Shown here: piece by piece, positions 1-10,722 of the stretch
Layout: the number at the start of each line of letters is the position of its first letter
Numbering within the stretch: position 1 is the first letter of the stretch
Origin: Arthrobacter bambusae
GTDB lineage: Bacteria > Actinomycetota > Actinomycetes > Actinomycetales > Micrococcaceae
Direction of reading: 5' to 3'
Length of the DNA stretch: 64,000 nucleotides
NCBI RefSeq assembly: GCF_030812595.1
Contig: NZ_JAUSSZ010000010.1
Location: 1 to 64,000 of the forward strand
Translations under genes and position numbers: made by a program
Notes under the pieces: model-generated
The model's database searches: none
What the model saw: only the letters and a program-made list of their open reading frames with translations
Told to the model about the DNA's origin: nothing

Positions 1-85
1 TTGGCACACTATTGAGTTCTCAAACAACAGACACACCCGGCACCACCCAACCACAAGGCCAGACTCGCTCCGGAGCAACTTTCCA
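1..85 (-). other. Ribosomal RNA operon leader (boxA-like), running off the left edge
   Basis: On the complement strand, positions 27 down to 9 read TTGTTTGAGAACTCAATAG, the boxA-like antitermination element of actinobacterial pre-16S leaders and 16S-23S spacers. It is followed by GTGTGCC. Stacked promoters lie immediately upstream (86-221) with no gene in between, so a leader is more likely than a spacer, and 16S rRNA would begin left of position 1. The rRNA gene itself is not in the window. Confidence 0.6.
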
Positions 86-114
86 AACTTACCAGCTGCT
101 TGCCTCCTGGTCAA
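86..114 (-). promoter_or_regulatory. Strong housekeeping promoter, rrn-proximal
   Basis: The complement strand reads TTGACC (114-109), a 17-base spacer, then TAAGTT (91-86). This is a near-consensus sigma-70/HrdB-type promoter. It fires leftward into the boxA-like leader and fits an rRNA operon promoter. Confidence 0.6.
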
Positions 115-127
115 ACCGGCGTTCTTG

Positions 128-155
128 ACTTGATGTTCACGAGGAACGCAGTCAA
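128..155 (-). promoter_or_regulatory. Possible middle rrn promoter
   Basis: The complement strand reads TTGACT (155-150), a 16-base spacer, then TCAAGT (133-128). The -35 box is good but the -10 box is poor. It is listed because it lies between two better promoters of the same direction. Confidence 0.3.
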
Positions 156-192
156 CTTCACCGATCTCCACTGGGGAGCAGCGCGGTTAACA

Positions 193-221
193 ACTATACC
201 ACCAGTCCTCCGGGGAGGCAA
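193..221 (-). promoter_or_regulatory. Strong housekeeping promoter, distal rrn
   Basis: The complement strand reads TTGCCT (221-216), exactly 17 bases, then TATAGT (198-193). It points leftward like the promoter at 86-114, giving the tandem-promoter layout typical of rRNA operons. Confidence 0.55.
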
Positions 222-308
222 AACCCCGCCATACGGCGCCCCCGCCAGCCAAAACCCAGCCAGTGACGTACCCCGGGAGACACCCGCGAGACAGCACCCG
301 CGAACGCT

Positions 309-341
309 AAGGGTCCGGAAGCTCAGTGCTTCCGGACCCTC
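309..341 (-). terminator. Terminator of the glg operon
   Basis: GGGTCCGGAAGC (311-322) and GCTTCCGGACCC (328-339) form a perfect 12-bp stem with a 5-base loop, just downstream of the glgB stop codon. It separates the glucan operon from the rrn promoters. No long T run follows. The 11-base string TTCGGGCTAGC occurs twice nearby (346-371). Confidence 0.6.
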
Positions 342-380
342 CAGCATTCGGGCTAGCCAGCGTTCGGGCTAGCAGAACAG

Positions 381-3300
381 TTACTTCACCGGCGTGAACC
401 AGGAAGCTCCAAGCGGCGGCAACGTGACATTCAGCGCCGCAGGCTGTCCTTCCGCGCCCGGTGCAGTGGCAAGCAGCTCACCACTGTTGATCACGCCCGA
501 ACCCCCGAACTCCTCGGCGTCGGTGTTGAGTACTTCCTGCCATGCGCCGGCGGACGGGACGCCAAGCACATAGTCGTGGTGCGGACTTCCCGCGAAATTG
601 ACCGCGCATACCAGGGGGTTGCCGTCGTGGTCCCACCGGATAAAGGTAAGTACGTTGCGGTCCGCGTCCGCGCCGTTGATCCACTGGAAACCGCCGGGCT
701 CGTTGTCCCGGGCGTAAAGGGCCGGCGTCGAGCTGTACAGCGTGTTCAACTCGCGGGTAAGCAATTGCAGGCCACGGTGCGAGGGGATGTCGGCAAGGAA
801 CCAGTCGAGGCCGTGCTGTTCGGACCATTCGGCCTCTTGGCCGAATTCGGTACCCATGAAGATGAGCTGCTTGCCCGGGTGCGCCCACTGGTAAGCCATG
901 AACACCCGCAGGTTGGCGAGCTGCTGCCAGCGGTCCCCCGGCATCTTGCGCAGCATGGATCCCTTGCCGTGCACTACTTCATCGTGGCTGATGGGCAACA
1001 GGAAGTTTTCCGTGAAGGCATAGACCATGGAGAACGTCACCGTACCGTGGTGCCAGCGGCGGTTCACCGGGTTTTCGGAGATGTACTTGAGGGAATCGTG
1101 CATCCAGCCCATGTTCCACTTGAGGCCGAATCCCAGGCCGCCGTGGTTGGTGGGCGCGGTGACGCCGGGGAATGCCGTGGATTCCTCGGCAATGGTCACG
1201 GCCCCTGGGTGGGTCTTGTAGATGGTGGCATTGACTTCCTGGAGGAAGGAAATGGCCTCCAGGTTCTCGCGTCCGCCGTGGATGTTGGGGAACCACTCCC
1301 CTTCGTTGCGCGAGTAGTCCCGGTAGAGCATGGAGGCCACGGCGTCCACGCGAAGCCCGTCGATGTGGAATTCCTCGAGCCAGTACAGGGCGTTCGCGAC
1401 CAGGAAGTTGCGAACCTCGGAGCGGCCGAAGTCGAAGATGAGCGTGCCCCAGTCCGGGTGTTCGCCGAGGCGGGGATCGGAGTGTTCGTAGAGCGGTTCG
1501 CCGTCGAAGCGGGCGAGCGCCCAGGCATCCTTCGGGAAATGTGCGGGGACCCAGTCCAGAATGACGCCGATGCCCGCCTGGTGCAGCGAATCGACCAGGA
1601 ACCGGAACTCGTCGGGGTGCCCGAAGCGGGAGGTGGGAGCAAAGTAGGAAGTGACCTGGTAGCCCCATGAACCTCCGAAGGGGTGTTCGGCCACCGGCAT
1701 GAACTCGACGTGGGTGAAGCCAAGCCACTTCACGTACTCAACGAGTTCCTTGGCCAGTTCCTTGTACCCGAGGCCGAGGCGCCACGAACCAAGGTGGACT
1801 TCGTAGACGCTCATGGGCGAGTTGTGCGGATCCTTGTTGGCCCGTGCCGTCATCCAGGCGTCGTCCTTGAAGCGGTAGCCGGACTCCACCACGCGGGAGG
1901 CTGTCATTGGCGGAACCTCGGTGCCGAAGGCGAGCGGGTCGGCTTTCTCCACCCAGTGACCGGCCTTGGTGAGCAGCTCGAATTTGTAGCACGCCCCTGC
2001 TACAACGTCCGGGATGAAGACTTCCCAAACTCCTGAAGACCCGAGCGAACGCAAGGCGTGTTCCCGCCCGTCCCACGAGTTGAAATCACCCTTGACGCGG
2101 ACTGCCTGTGAATTCGGTGCCCAGACGGCGAAGGAGACCCCGTCCACGTCTCCGAGCGGGGAGCGGTAGTGCTGCACGTGGGAGCCCAAGGCGTCCCAGA
2201 GCCGTTCGTGCCGGCCTTCCCCAATGAGGTGCAGGTCCACTTCGCCAACGGTTGGAAGGTAGTGGTAGGGATCGTTGATCGTCACCGGTGCGGAATCGCC
2301 GTAGACAACTTCCAGGCGGTAGTCGGGCACATGGCCGGGTTGGAGCGGTTCGAGGACCGCCACCCAAATGCCGTCGGTCTCGTGGGTCATCGGCATGGAA
2401 CCGGCTTCGGTGACAACAGACACCTCCGACGCGAGGTGCTTGACGGTGCGGATGGTGACGTGGCCATGGTCGTCAAGGTGGGCGCCCAGCACCGAGTGCG
2501 GGGCATGATGCGCACCAGCGGCCACCCGGCCCAGGGTAGCGGCGTCCACATACAGCGGGACTCGGGGCCGTTCGGTACGTGCTGAGCCTGTCATTTCCTT
2601 ACCTTCCAATGTCGCCGCGGCATCCGTGCCGGGGCTCGTGTTTCCGAGGAGCTGCCGCGAAGCATTGACCGGAATGGGCAACCAGTCCGGCCTGTTCCGC
2701 AGCTCGTAGATCACCTCGTACAAGGCCTTGTCCAGCCACAATGCCACAAACAGGGGCGAGCGGCGGTCAATAGTGCCAGGAGTGATGTCGCTATAGCCGG
2801 CCAGGAATGCTTCGGCGCAGTCGTCAACCCAAGTGGCTGGCACCCGCGCATCCGGATTCTCCCGGACGGCCGCGCCGGCCGCGTAGTCAAAGGACCGCAG
2901 CATCCCCACGACGTCCCGCAGGGGGACGTCGGGGATATTCCGGTGTTCGATCGGCCTCAGGGGTTCGCCTTCAAAGTCCAGGATCGCCCACCGGCCCGGT
3001 TCGCCCGCGGCTCCGGGCACCAACAGGATCTGGCCCAGGTGAAGGTCGCCGTGGATGCGCTGCAGCGTCCCGGCTTCCGTGCCCGACAGTTGGGTCAGAA
3101 GTGCCTCAAGCTGCTGCTCATGGGGTCCGACGGCGGCGCCCGCCTGGGCCCACGACTGTCGGACGCGCCGGGCTACTTCCGGCGAGATGTCTTGGCCCGG
3201 AACGCGTTCCTGCGCGGTTCCCAGGGTTTCCGCGAGCCGCCGATGCACGGTTGCAGTCGCTTGGCCCAGCTGCCTGGCCTCGACGGTAAAGTCCTTGCCT

Positions 3301-4067
3301 GAAGCCGCAGCGTCGACGGCGAGGCGCCAAGCGTCCTGCCCCCCGGCGAGGAACTCGTGGGCAACAGCGAAATCCGCCGAAGCCGTGCCGTTCCGACCCA
3401 AGGGCGTCCGCACCTCCCATGTCCCCGTGATCCAGCCGAGCGTGGAGGGCACTTCCTTCGTTCCCGCGGACGTCAAGGCCGCCCCTACCTCCACCTCGGG
3501 ATTCTTGCCGACCGACAGGACCCGGAAGATCTTCACGATCCCCGCGGATTCGCCGTCGTCGACTATCACCGAAGTGTTGGACTGCTCGCCGGAGGAAACA
3601 CGCACCGAACCTGAAGCAGTGGGCAGCCGCAGGCTGCCTTGGACCGTGTGTCCGCTCGCGGTGCATTCCCCTTCCCCGGGCTCCGCGGACGCTTGGCCCC
3701 GGATGAGATCGAGCCATGCCGCCACGAAGTCAGGATCGTGGGGTGCGTCGTACACCCAGACGGGCGGATCCTGCTCGCTTGTTCCGCCGATCCGGCCCAC
3801 TGAAGCCTTTCCCAAGGCGGTAGAGGGCGCGGAACGGAAGCTCAGCGGCACTTGGATGATGTCGGTCTGCTTCCCGCCATCGGCCGTGGCATAAGCGACG
3901 GACAATAGTTGGACCTCCAAGGCCGTCCCGGCGGCGGGCGCAGGCAGTGAGAACGAGCCGACGAAATCCAGTTCGAATGACCCTGCCTTGACCGGAAACC
4001 AGCGCTGCCGGGGCAGCCATTCCTTGAGCAGGGAGGACAGGACGGTGGTGGGCGCCATGTGACTCAT
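381..4067 (-). CDS. glgB: Maltokinase-branching enzyme fusion (Mak-GlgB)
   Basis: Residues 1 to about 475 are a maltokinase (Mak/Pep2) with an aminoglycoside-phosphotransferase-like fold. The catalytic loop IHGDLHLGQ and the metal motif LDFEGEP are present, and the domain should make maltose-1-phosphate from maltose and ATP. Residues 492-1228 are a full-length GH13 branching enzyme that adds alpha-1,6 branches. Its catalytic residues appear to be Asp908 (GLRVDA), Glu961 (IAEEST) and the SHDEVVHGK aspartate. The chosen ATG start lies 1 base after the treS stop with GAAGG 5 bases upstream; a TTG at 4079 is the alternative. In mycobacteria Mak and GlgB are separate proteins, so the single 1228-residue chain is notable. 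The product acts in the cytoplasm. Confidence 0.9.
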   Translation of the reverse strand: MSHMAPTTVLSSLLKEWLPRQRWFPVKAGSFELDFVGSFSLPAPAAGTALEVQLLSVAYATADGGKQTDIIQVPLSFRSAPSTALGKASVGRIGGTSEQDPPVWVYDAPHDPDFVAAWLDLIRGQASAEPGEGECTASGHTVQGSLRLPTASGSVRVSSGEQSNTSVIVDDGESAGIVKIFRVLSVGKNPEVEVGAALTSAGTKEVPSTLGWITGTWEVRTPLGRNGTASADFAVAHEFLAGGQDAWRLAVDAAASGKDFTVEARQLGQATATVHRRLAETLGTAQERVPGQDISPEVARRVRQSWAQAGAAVGPHEQQLEALLTQLSGTEAGTLQRIHGDLHLGQILLVPGAAGEPGRWAILDFEGEPLRPIEHRNIPDVPLRDVVGMLRSFDYAAGAAVRENPDARVPATWVDDCAEAFLAGYSDITPGTIDRRSPLFVALWLDKALYEVIYELRNRPDWLPIPVNASRQLLGNTSPGTDAAATLEGKEMTGSARTERPRVPLYVDAATLGRVAAGAHHAPHSVLGAHLDDHGHVTIRTVKHLASEVSVVTEAGSMPMTHETDGIWVAVLEPLQPGHVPDYRLEVVYGDSAPVTINDPYHYLPTVGEVDLHLIGEGRHERLWDALGSHVQHYRSPLGDVDGVSFAVWAPNSQAVRVKGDFNSWDGREHALRSLGSSGVWEVFIPDVVAGACYKFELLTKAGHWVEKADPLAFGTEVPPMTASRVVESGYRFKDDAWMTARANKDPHNSPMSVYEVHLGSWRLGLGYKELAKELVEYVKWLGFTHVEFMPVAEHPFGGSWGYQVTSYFAPTSRFGHPDEFRFLVDSLHQAGIGVILDWVPAHFPKDAWALARFDGEPLYEHSDPRLGEHPDWGTLIFDFGRSEVRNFLVANALYWLEEFHIDGLRVDAVASMLYRDYSRNEGEWFPNIHGGRENLEAISFLQEVNATIYKTHPGAVTIAEESTAFPGVTAPTNHGGLGFGLKWNMGWMHDSLKYISENPVNRRWHHGTVTFSMVYAFTENFLLPISHDEVVHGKGSMLRKMPGDRWQQLANLRVFMAYQWAHPGKQLIFMGTEFGQEAEWSEQHGLDWFLADIPSHRGLQLLTRELNTLYSSTPALYARDNEPGGFQWINGADADRNVLTFIRWDHDGNPLVCAVNFAGSPHHDYVLGVPSAGAWQEVLNTDAEEFGGSGVINSGELLATAPGAEGQPAALNVTLPPLGASWFTPVK
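2595..2607 (-). promoter_or_regulatory. Internal ribosome-binding site in front of the GlgB half
   Basis: Inside the fused gene the complement strand reads GGAAGGT, then AAGGAA, then ATG (Met492). A strong Shine-Dalgarno site thus sits 6 bases before an in-frame ATG, exactly at the Mak/GlgB junction. Translation from here would give a 737-residue GlgB, the usual free-standing size. It is either a working internal start or a relic of separate genes. Confidence 0.5.
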
Positions 4068-4068
4068 A

Positions 4069-5865
4069 TCAGCCTTCAATGGAAAGGACCGGGATTGCCT
4101 GGGTGTACGGGGAGGATCCGGTGGAACCTGCCGAACGTACCCGGAGCCAGAAGAAGTCGTGGCTGCCGAGGGTGAGGGTCAGGGAGCCGTCGGCGGCGAT
4201 ACCGGGGAACGGTTGGCCTCCGAACACATCCCTTAGCCCCCTTCCGGCGTATTCAGGGACATCCAAAGTGGTGGCAACCGGATGTTGGGACAGGTTGAAA
4301 ACGCACAGGATGGATTCGGCATCCTCGCCTTCCGGATTGTCCTCCCGGAGCTCGCGCAAGTAGGCAAGAACCACCTCATGGTCTGCCGGAACGTGCCGGA
4401 AGTCACCAAGCCCGAAGGCCGGGTGGTTCTTCCGGACGCTCAGGATCTGGCGTGTCCAGCGCAGGAGCGATCCTGAGTGGGCTGCTTCGGCCTCGACGTT
4501 CGCCATGCTGTAGTTGTAGACCAGCGACTGGATGACGGGCAGGTAGAGCTTGCCGGGGTCGGCGTGGGAGAAACCTGCGTTGCGGTCCGGGTTCCATTGC
4601 ATCGGCGTGCGGACGGCGTCGCGATCGTCAAGCCAGATGTTATCCCCCATTCCGATTTCGTCCCCGTAGTACAAGAAGGGGCTGCCCGGAAGGGAAAGCA
4701 GCAACGCGTTGATGAGCTCGATCTCGGAGCGGGAGTTGTCAAGCAACGACGCAAGCCTGCGCCGGATGCCGATGTTGGCGCGCATTCGCGGGTCCGGGGC
4801 GTACCAGCCCAGCATGGCGGCACGTTCGTCGGCGGTGACCATCTCCAGGGTGAGCTCGTCGTGGTTGCGCAGGAAGGTACCCCATTGCGCACCGGCCGGG
4901 ATCCCCGGGGTATCCCGCAGGGTTTCGATGATGGGGGCGGCTTTCTGGTCCCGGAGGGCGTAGTACAGACGCGGCATGATCGGAAAGTGGAATGCCATGT
5001 GGCACTCCGGCTCTTCCTCCGTGCCAAAGTACTCGACGACGTCGTGCGGCGGCTGGTTGGCCTCGGCGATGATCACTCGGCCTGGGTAGTTCTCGTCGAC
5101 CATCTTGCGCAGGTCCCGCAGGAAAGCGTGGGTGGCCGGCAGGTTTTCGCAATTGGTGCCCTCTTCTTCGAAGAGGTACGGGATGGCGTCTGCCCGGAAT
5201 CCGTCAATGCCCTGGTCCAGCCAGAACCTTACGACGTCGTGAACTGCCTCGATGACCTTGGGGTTTTCGAAGTTCAAGTCGGGTTGGTGGCTGAAGAAGC
5301 GGTGCCAGAAGAACTGCCGGCGGATCGGATCGAAGGTCCAGTTCGACTCTTCGGTATCGACGAAGATGATGCGCGCGTCCTGGTACTTCTCGTCGGTGTC
5401 ACTCCACACGTAGAAGTCGCCGAACGGGCCGTCCGGGTTCTTGCGCGATTCCTGGAACCAGGGGTGTTGGTCCGAGGTGTGGTTCAACGGGAGGTCGATG
5501 ATGACCCGGACGCCCCTCGCGTGCGCTTCGGCAACGAGTCGCTTGAAGTCGCTGATGGTGCCGAACTCGTCCAACACGGACGTGTAATCGGAGATGTCGT
5601 AACCACCGTCACGCAACGGCGAATCGAAGAACGGCGGCAACCACAAGCAATCCACCCCGAGCCACTGAAGGTAGTCCAGTTTGTCGATCAGGCCATGGAA
5701 GTCGCCGGAACCGTCGCCGTTCGCGTCCGCGAAGGCCCTCACCAGAACCTCGTAGAAAACAGCCTTCCGGTACCAATGGGGATCATGTTGAAGACCCGGG
5801 GCGTTTAGCTCGAAAGTGTTCTTCGGCGTGAAGTACTGACTCTGACCCTGCGGATTAAAGCTCAC
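4069..5865 (-). CDS. treS: Trehalose synthase TreS (maltose alpha-D-glucosyltransferase)
   Basis: GH13 enzyme that interconverts trehalose and maltose and so feeds maltose to the maltokinase encoded next. The GH13 regions are visible: Asp226 in GFRADA, Glu268 in IIAEAN and Asp336 in RNHDEL. The start is the GTG at 5865, because GGAGG (5878-5874) lies 8 bases upstream and the protein then begins SFNPQGQ, the usual family N-terminus; a reading frame open to 5949 would run back through glgE. The length of 598 residues is normal. It starts 5 bases after the glgE stop and ends 1 base before mak-glgB, so translational coupling is likely. Confidence 0.93.
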   Translation of the reverse strand: MSFNPQGQSQYFTPKNTFELNAPGLQHDPHWYRKAVFYEVLVRAFADANGDGSGDFHGLIDKLDYLQWLGVDCLWLPPFFDSPLRDGGYDISDYTSVLDEFGTISDFKRLVAEAHARGVRVIIDLPLNHTSDQHPWFQESRKNPDGPFGDFYVWSDTDEKYQDARIIFVDTEESNWTFDPIRRQFFWHRFFSHQPDLNFENPKVIEAVHDVVRFWLDQGIDGFRADAIPYLFEEEGTNCENLPATHAFLRDLRKMVDENYPGRVIIAEANQPPHDVVEYFGTEEEPECHMAFHFPIMPRLYYALRDQKAAPIIETLRDTPGIPAGAQWGTFLRNHDELTLEMVTADERAAMLGWYAPDPRMRANIGIRRRLASLLDNSRSEIELINALLLSLPGSPFLYYGDEIGMGDNIWLDDRDAVRTPMQWNPDRNAGFSHADPGKLYLPVIQSLVYNYSMANVEAEAAHSGSLLRWTRQILSVRKNHPAFGLGDFRHVPADHEVVLAYLRELREDNPEGEDAESILCVFNLSQHPVATTLDVPEYAGRGLRDVFGGQPFPGIAADGSLTLTLGSHDFFWLRVRSAGSTGSSPYTQAIPVLSIEG

Positions 5866-5870
5866 TAAGG

Positions 5871-7949
5871 CTACCTCCGGATATTGAGAATGTGTGCCGG
5901 TTCCTGGTGCGCGTCCAGTCGGACGTAGTTGTACTCGCCCCACTCCCAACTTTCGCCGCTGACCAAATCATCCACCCAGAAGCGTCCGTTGGCGGTGAAG
6001 TCTGCCGGATCCAGCGAAAGTGCCGAGAGATCCAGGGTCACGGTGCTTTCCCTGGTGCTGTGGGGATCGACGTTGACCACAATGATCAAGGTGTCCTTGC
6101 TGCCGTCAGGCAAAGTCTTGTGCTTGGAAAACACGATGGTGGCGTCATCCGTGCTGTGATGCAGTGTCAGGTTCTGCAGGTCACCCAAAGCCGGGTGGGC
6201 CTTCCGAATGGCGTTAAGCCGTGTGATGTACGGGGCGAGACTGTGCCCCGAGGCCGCTGCGGCATCCCAGTCGCGGTTCTTGAACTCATATTTCTCGTTG
6301 TCGATGTACTCCTCGGCACCGGGACGCGCCACGTGCTCGTAGAGCTCAAATCCGGCGTATACGCCCCAGAGCGGGCTGGCCATGGCAGCCAGTGTTGCGC
6401 GGATGCGGAACGCGGCCGGGCCGCCGTACTGGAGGTATTCAGTGAGGATGTCCGGGGTGTTGACGAAGAAATTGGGCCGGAAGTACGCCGGAGTTTCGTG
6501 GCTGACCTCCTGGAAATACGATTCCAGTTCCGTTTTGGTGTTCCGCCAGGTGAAGTACGTGTACGACTGTTGGAAACCTGCCCGGCCGAGGGCGTGCATC
6601 ATCGCGGGGCGAGTGAACGCCTCGGCGAGGAAAACGACGTCGGGGTACTTTTTGTTGACCTTGCCGATCAGCCATTCCCAGAACCACACCGGTTTGGTGT
6701 GGGGGTTGTCCACGCGGAAAATCTTGACGCCGTGGCTTACCCAGAGGAAGACGATCCGCAGGATTTCCTTGGAGAGGCCGGCCGGATCGTTGTCGAAGTT
6801 CAGGGGGTAGATGTCCTGGTACTTCTTGGGCGGGTTTTCGGCATAGGCGATGCTGCCGTCCACCCGGGTGGTGAACCATTCCGGATTGGTCTTCACCCAG
6901 GGGTGGTCCGGGGCGGCCTGCAGCGCCAAGTCCAGCGCTACCTCGAGGCCCAGCTCGTTGGCACGGGCCACAAAAGCGTCGAAATCCTCGAACGATCCCA
7001 ATTCAGGGTGAATGGCGTCGTGGCCGCCGGCTTCGGAACCGATCGCCCACGGCGAGCCGGGATCCTGCGGACCCGGGGTCAAGGTGTTGTTGCGTCCCTT
7101 GCGGTGCTGGAAACCAATCGGGTGGATGGGCGGCAGGTAGATGACGTCGAAGCCCATGTCCGCAACGGCGTCGAGCCTCTTGGCCGCCGTCGTGAAGTTG
7201 CCGGAAGTCCACGTTCCCGTGGAGGGATCGAGAACGGCCCCTTCGGAGCGGGGGAAGAATTCGTACCAGGCTCCGCGCCCGGCGAGGTCACGCTCGACGA
7301 GGAGCGGGTACTGTTCCGAGACGGTCACCAGTTCACGGATCGGCTGGCGCTCGACGACGGCTGCGACCTCTGCGCTGAAGCCTGCGGCAAGGCGCTCCTC
7401 GGGTGTCTTCGAAGTATCGGCGAGAACTTCAGAGGCAGCGCGGAGGGTGCGCTTGTCCGCCCCGCTTCGCGTGCTGTCGCTGGCTGCTTCCGCAAGCAGT
7501 GCGACGCCCTCGGCGAGCATCAGCTCCACATCGATGCCAGCCTCGACCTTTACTTCGGCGTTGTGATGCCACGTGCCATAGCGGTCGTGCCAGGCTTCGA
7601 TCACGAAAGTCCAGGCTCCGGGAGACGTCGGGGTCAGCAAGCCCTCCCAACGGTCGGTTCCCTTGCCACGTTCACCTGGCGCCGGGGCAAGCCGCACCCG
7701 CTGGCGCTCTTTGCCCCTGGGGTCCAGCAGGACTGCACTCACCCCCAGTTGGTCGTGGCCCTCACGGAAGACCGTGGCGCCTACCACCAAATCTTCACCC
7801 GGCAAGGCCTTGGCCGGGAACCGGCCTTCCTCGATCACGGGCTGCACGGCCGTGATGGGGAATCTGCCGAATCTCAGGCCTTCGGGGATACCGTTCTTCT
7901 GCTTGGACTTGGATGCTGAGCTGGATCGCGGTGCTGCAGTAGTGGTCAC
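5871..7949 (-). CDS. glgE: Maltosyltransferase GlgE (alpha-1,4-glucan:maltose-1-phosphate)
   Basis: GH13 subfamily 3 enzyme that transfers maltose from maltose-1-phosphate to a growing alpha-1,4-glucan. The nucleophile Asp414 (FRVDNPHTK) and acid/base Glu443 (FLAEAF) are 29 residues apart, the same spacing as in Streptomyces GlgE (Asp394/Glu423). An N-terminal beta domain precedes the barrel. The start is uncertain: GTG 7949 has TAACGT 7 bases upstream (possible leaderless transcript), while GTG 7976 has no ribosome-binding site. It is the first gene of glgE-treS-mak/glgB and is divergent from glgP. Confidence 0.9.
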   Translation of the reverse strand: MTTTAAPRSSSASKSKQKNGIPEGLRFGRFPITAVQPVIEEGRFPAKALPGEDLVVGATVFREGHDQLGVSAVLLDPRGKERQRVRLAPAPGERGKGTDRWEGLLTPTSPGAWTFVIEAWHDRYGTWHHNAEVKVEAGIDVELMLAEGVALLAEAASDSTRSGADKRTLRAASEVLADTSKTPEERLAAGFSAEVAAVVERQPIRELVTVSEQYPLLVERDLAGRGAWYEFFPRSEGAVLDPSTGTWTSGNFTTAAKRLDAVADMGFDVIYLPPIHPIGFQHRKGRNNTLTPGPQDPGSPWAIGSEAGGHDAIHPELGSFEDFDAFVARANELGLEVALDLALQAAPDHPWVKTNPEWFTTRVDGSIAYAENPPKKYQDIYPLNFDNDPAGLSKEILRIVFLWVSHGVKIFRVDNPHTKPVWFWEWLIGKVNKKYPDVVFLAEAFTRPAMMHALGRAGFQQSYTYFTWRNTKTELESYFQEVSHETPAYFRPNFFVNTPDILTEYLQYGGPAAFRIRATLAAMASPLWGVYAGFELYEHVARPGAEEYIDNEKYEFKNRDWDAAAASGHSLAPYITRLNAIRKAHPALGDLQNLTLHHSTDDATIVFSKHKTLPDGSKDTLIIVVNVDPHSTRESTVTLDLSALSLDPADFTANGRFWVDDLVSGESWEWGEYNYVRLDAHQEPAHILNIRR

Positions 7950-8044
7950 AACCTCGACGTTAGCGAGAAAAATCACATTTTGCGAAGAGGTGCCGCAGAC
8001 TCATCCGCGCAATGTGTCATTTACCTAAAAGAAACCCAAAGCTG

Positions 8045-8073
8045 TTCCTGCCGTCCATCGAGTGGATTAGTGT
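8045..8073 (+). promoter_or_regulatory. Possible glgP promoter
   Basis: TTCCTG (8045-8050), 17 bases, then TAGTGT (8068-8073), which ends 7 bases before the GTG at 8081. There is no Shine-Dalgarno before that GTG, so a leaderless transcript is the simplest reading. The -35 box is weak. Confidence 0.3.
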
Positions 8074-8080
8074 GGCGCTC

Positions 8081-10699
8081 GTGAAGGCAATTCGAAGGTT
8101 TACAGTCCGTACTCTGCTCCCTGAACCGATCCGGCCACTGGCGCGTCTCGCGACGAATCTGCGCTGGTCGTGGCACCGGCCTACCCGCGAACTCTTTGCG
8201 GGCCTTGACCGGGAATTGTGGGAGGAAAGCGGTCACGATCCAATAAGCCTCCTCGGGTCAATCAGCCGCGATCAGCTGGACCAGCTTGCTTCCAACAATG
8301 AACTTGTGGAGCGTGTCCAGCACGCGGCTGCGGATCTGGACCGGTACTTGAGCGAACCGCGCTGGTACCAGGGGCTGGGGCCGGACGCTCCGTCGTGCAT
8401 CGCGTATTTTTCGCCCGAGTTCGGTATTACCGAGGTCCTTCCGCAGTATTCGGGTGGTTTGGGGATCCTGGCCGGGGATCATTTGAAGGCTGCCTCGGAT
8501 TTGGGTGTGCCGTTGATCGGGGTCGGGCTGTTGTACCAGGCGGGCTATTTCAAGCAGTCCCTGTCCCGGGATGCCTGGCAGCAGGAAACCTACCCGGTCC
8601 TTGACCCGGACGGCCTGCCCCTGACACTGCTGCGCGAACCGTCCGAGGACGGCACCGGCAAGCCGGTGACAATCTCGCTGCCGCTGCCGAACGGACGCAA
8701 GCTCAATGCGCACATTTGGCGGGCCGACGTCGGGCGGGTGCCGCTGTTGCTGCTCGATTCGAACGTTCCGGCCAACGACGACGCCGCGCGCGGGATCACG
8801 GACCGCCTTTACGGCGGGGGCGGGGACCACCGCCTGCAGCAGGAGCTGCTGCTGGGCATGGGCGGGGTGAAGGCGCTGCGGGTCTACCAGCGGCTCACCG
8901 GCACCCCGGCCCCGGAGGTCTTCCACACCAATGAAGGCCACGCCGGGTTCCTGGGCATCGAACGCATCCAGGAGCTGATGTCCTCCGAGGCGCCGCTGAG
9001 CTGGTCCGAGGCCCTGGCCGCCGGGCGGGCGTCCACGGTGTTCACCACCCACACCCCTGTGCCGGCAGGTATCGACCGTTTCGAGGCCGTGCAGATCAGG
9101 CATTTCTTCGACGCCGGCCTGGCCCCGGACGTGCCGGTGGAGAACGTCCTGGAACTGGGCCGGGAGAACTACGACGGCGGCAACCCCGCGGTGTTCAACA
9201 TGGCCGTCATGGGCCTGCGCCTGGCGCAGCGGGCCAACGGCGTGGCCAAACTCCACGGCGTGGTCTCCCGTGAGATGTTCTCCGGGCTCTGGCCAGGCTT
9301 CGACCACTCCGAAGTCCCCATCACCTCCGTCACCAACGGCGTCCACGTACCCACCTGGGTGGATCCGCGCATCTCTGCCCTGGCCCGCCAGCAGTTTGGA
9401 ACCGAGGCCGAGGCATCGGGACGTTGGGATCTCGCCTATAACGTCAGCGACGAGGACGTGTGGAGGCTTCGCCGGGAACTTCGCGTATCCCTCGTGGAGG
9501 ATGTCAGGCGTCGCTTGCGGGCGGCGTGGAAGACGCGCGGGGCCGCGGACGCCGAGCTGGCCTGGACGGACACCGTGCTGGACCCGGACGTGCTCACGAT
9601 CGGCTTCGCCCGGCGCGTGCCCACCTACAAGCGCCTGACCCTGATGCTGCGCGACCCGGCCCGGCTCAAGGCGCTGCTGCTGCACCCGAAGCACCCCATC
9701 CAGCTGGTCATCGCCGGCAAGTCCCACCCCGCGGACGACGCGGGCAAGAAAATGATCCAGGACCTGGTGAAGTTCACCGACGACCCCGCCGTGCGGCACC
9801 GGATCGTGTTCCTGCCCAACTACGACATCGCGATGGCCCGCACCCTGTTCCCGGGCTGCGACGTGTGGCTGAACAACCCCCTGCGGCCCCTGGAAGCCTG
9901 CGGGACCTCCGGGATGAAGGCGGCCATCAACGGCTCCCTGAACCTCTCGGTCCTGGACGGCTGGTGGGATGAGATGTACGACGGCGAGAACGGCTGGGCG
10001 ATCCCGACCGCGAACAACGACGCCTCGCCCACCGAACGCGACGACATCGAAGCCGCCGCGCTCTACGAGCTCCTGGAGACCCAGGTGGCCCCGCGTTTCT
10101 ACGGCTCCACGGTCTCCGAACACGCCGGCGCGGCCGGGCCTTCGCAGTCCGGCCCGGAAGCCGTCCCGACGCACTGGGTCTCCATGATCAAGCACACCCT
10201 CGCCCACCTCGGCCCGGCCGTCTCGGCCGAACGCATGCTCCAGGACTACGTCAACACCCTCTACCGCCCGGCAGCCGAGTCTGGACGGCGTGCCGTAGCT
10301 GGGTCGTTCAAGGAAGCCAAGGAACTCGCCGCGTGGATCACCAAGGTCCGCAACGCCTGGCCGCAACTGATCGTGGAACACGTTGACTCCGTGGGCGTCT
10401 CCGAGGAACCGCAGATTGGCGACATCCTCCAGGTCAACGCCTACATCGCCTTGCATACGCTGACACCGGAGGACGTCTGCGTCGAGGTGGCTTACGGTCG
10501 GGCTGAAGAAAGCGATGAGTTGGCGGACGTTACCATGGCCGAATTGAGCTCGTTCGAGGACCTCGGCAACGGGCGCCACCTGTTCACCGGATCCATCCTG
10601 ATCAACCGCTCCGGGTCCTTCGGCTACACCGTCCGCGTCTTCCCGAAACACCCCTCCCTGGCCTCAAAGGCCGAACTGGGGCTGATCGCCAACGCCTAG
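8081..10699 (+). CDS. glgP: Alpha-glucan phosphorylase GlgP
   Basis: GT35 phosphorylase that releases glucose-1-phosphate from the non-reducing ends of alpha-glucan. The pyridoxal-phosphate site is CGTSGMKAAING with the Schiff-base Lys613. The protein is 872 residues, the short actinobacterial type. The start at GTG 8081 gives the family N-terminus KAIRRFTVR; the frame open from 8012 has no support upstream. It is transcribed away from glgE with about 130 bases between, so synthesis and breakdown genes share one regulatory region. Confidence 0.93.
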   Translation: MKAIRRFTVRTLLPEPIRPLARLATNLRWSWHRPTRELFAGLDRELWEESGHDPISLLGSISRDQLDQLASNNELVERVQHAAADLDRYLSEPRWYQGLGPDAPSCIAYFSPEFGITEVLPQYSGGLGILAGDHLKAASDLGVPLIGVGLLYQAGYFKQSLSRDAWQQETYPVLDPDGLPLTLLREPSEDGTGKPVTISLPLPNGRKLNAHIWRADVGRVPLLLLDSNVPANDDAARGITDRLYGGGGDHRLQQELLLGMGGVKALRVYQRLTGTPAPEVFHTNEGHAGFLGIERIQELMSSEAPLSWSEALAAGRASTVFTTHTPVPAGIDRFEAVQIRHFFDAGLAPDVPVENVLELGRENYDGGNPAVFNMAVMGLRLAQRANGVAKLHGVVSREMFSGLWPGFDHSEVPITSVTNGVHVPTWVDPRISALARQQFGTEAEASGRWDLAYNVSDEDVWRLRRELRVSLVEDVRRRLRAAWKTRGAADAELAWTDTVLDPDVLTIGFARRVPTYKRLTLMLRDPARLKALLLHPKHPIQLVIAGKSHPADDAGKKMIQDLVKFTDDPAVRHRIVFLPNYDIAMARTLFPGCDVWLNNPLRPLEACGTSGMKAAINGSLNLSVLDGWWDEMYDGENGWAIPTANNDASPTERDDIEAAALYELLETQVAPRFYGSTVSEHAGAAGPSQSGPEAVPTHWVSMIKHTLAHLGPAVSAERMLQDYVNTLYRPAAESGRRAVAGSFKEAKELAAWITKVRNAWPQLIVEHVDSVGVSEEPQIGDILQVNAYIALHTLTPEDVCVEVAYGRAEESDELADVTMAELSSFEDLGNGRHLFTGSILINRSGSFGYTVRVFPKHPSLASKAELGLIANA

Positions 10700-10722
10700 C
10701 GGCCTAGCGGCCGCCGGGCGCG

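Noticed and set aside
8258-10651. A 797-codon open frame opposite glgP, and a 675-codon one opposite glgE (5892-7919)
   Set aside because: They mirror the codon bias of strongly conserved genes on the other strand and encode no recognisable domain.
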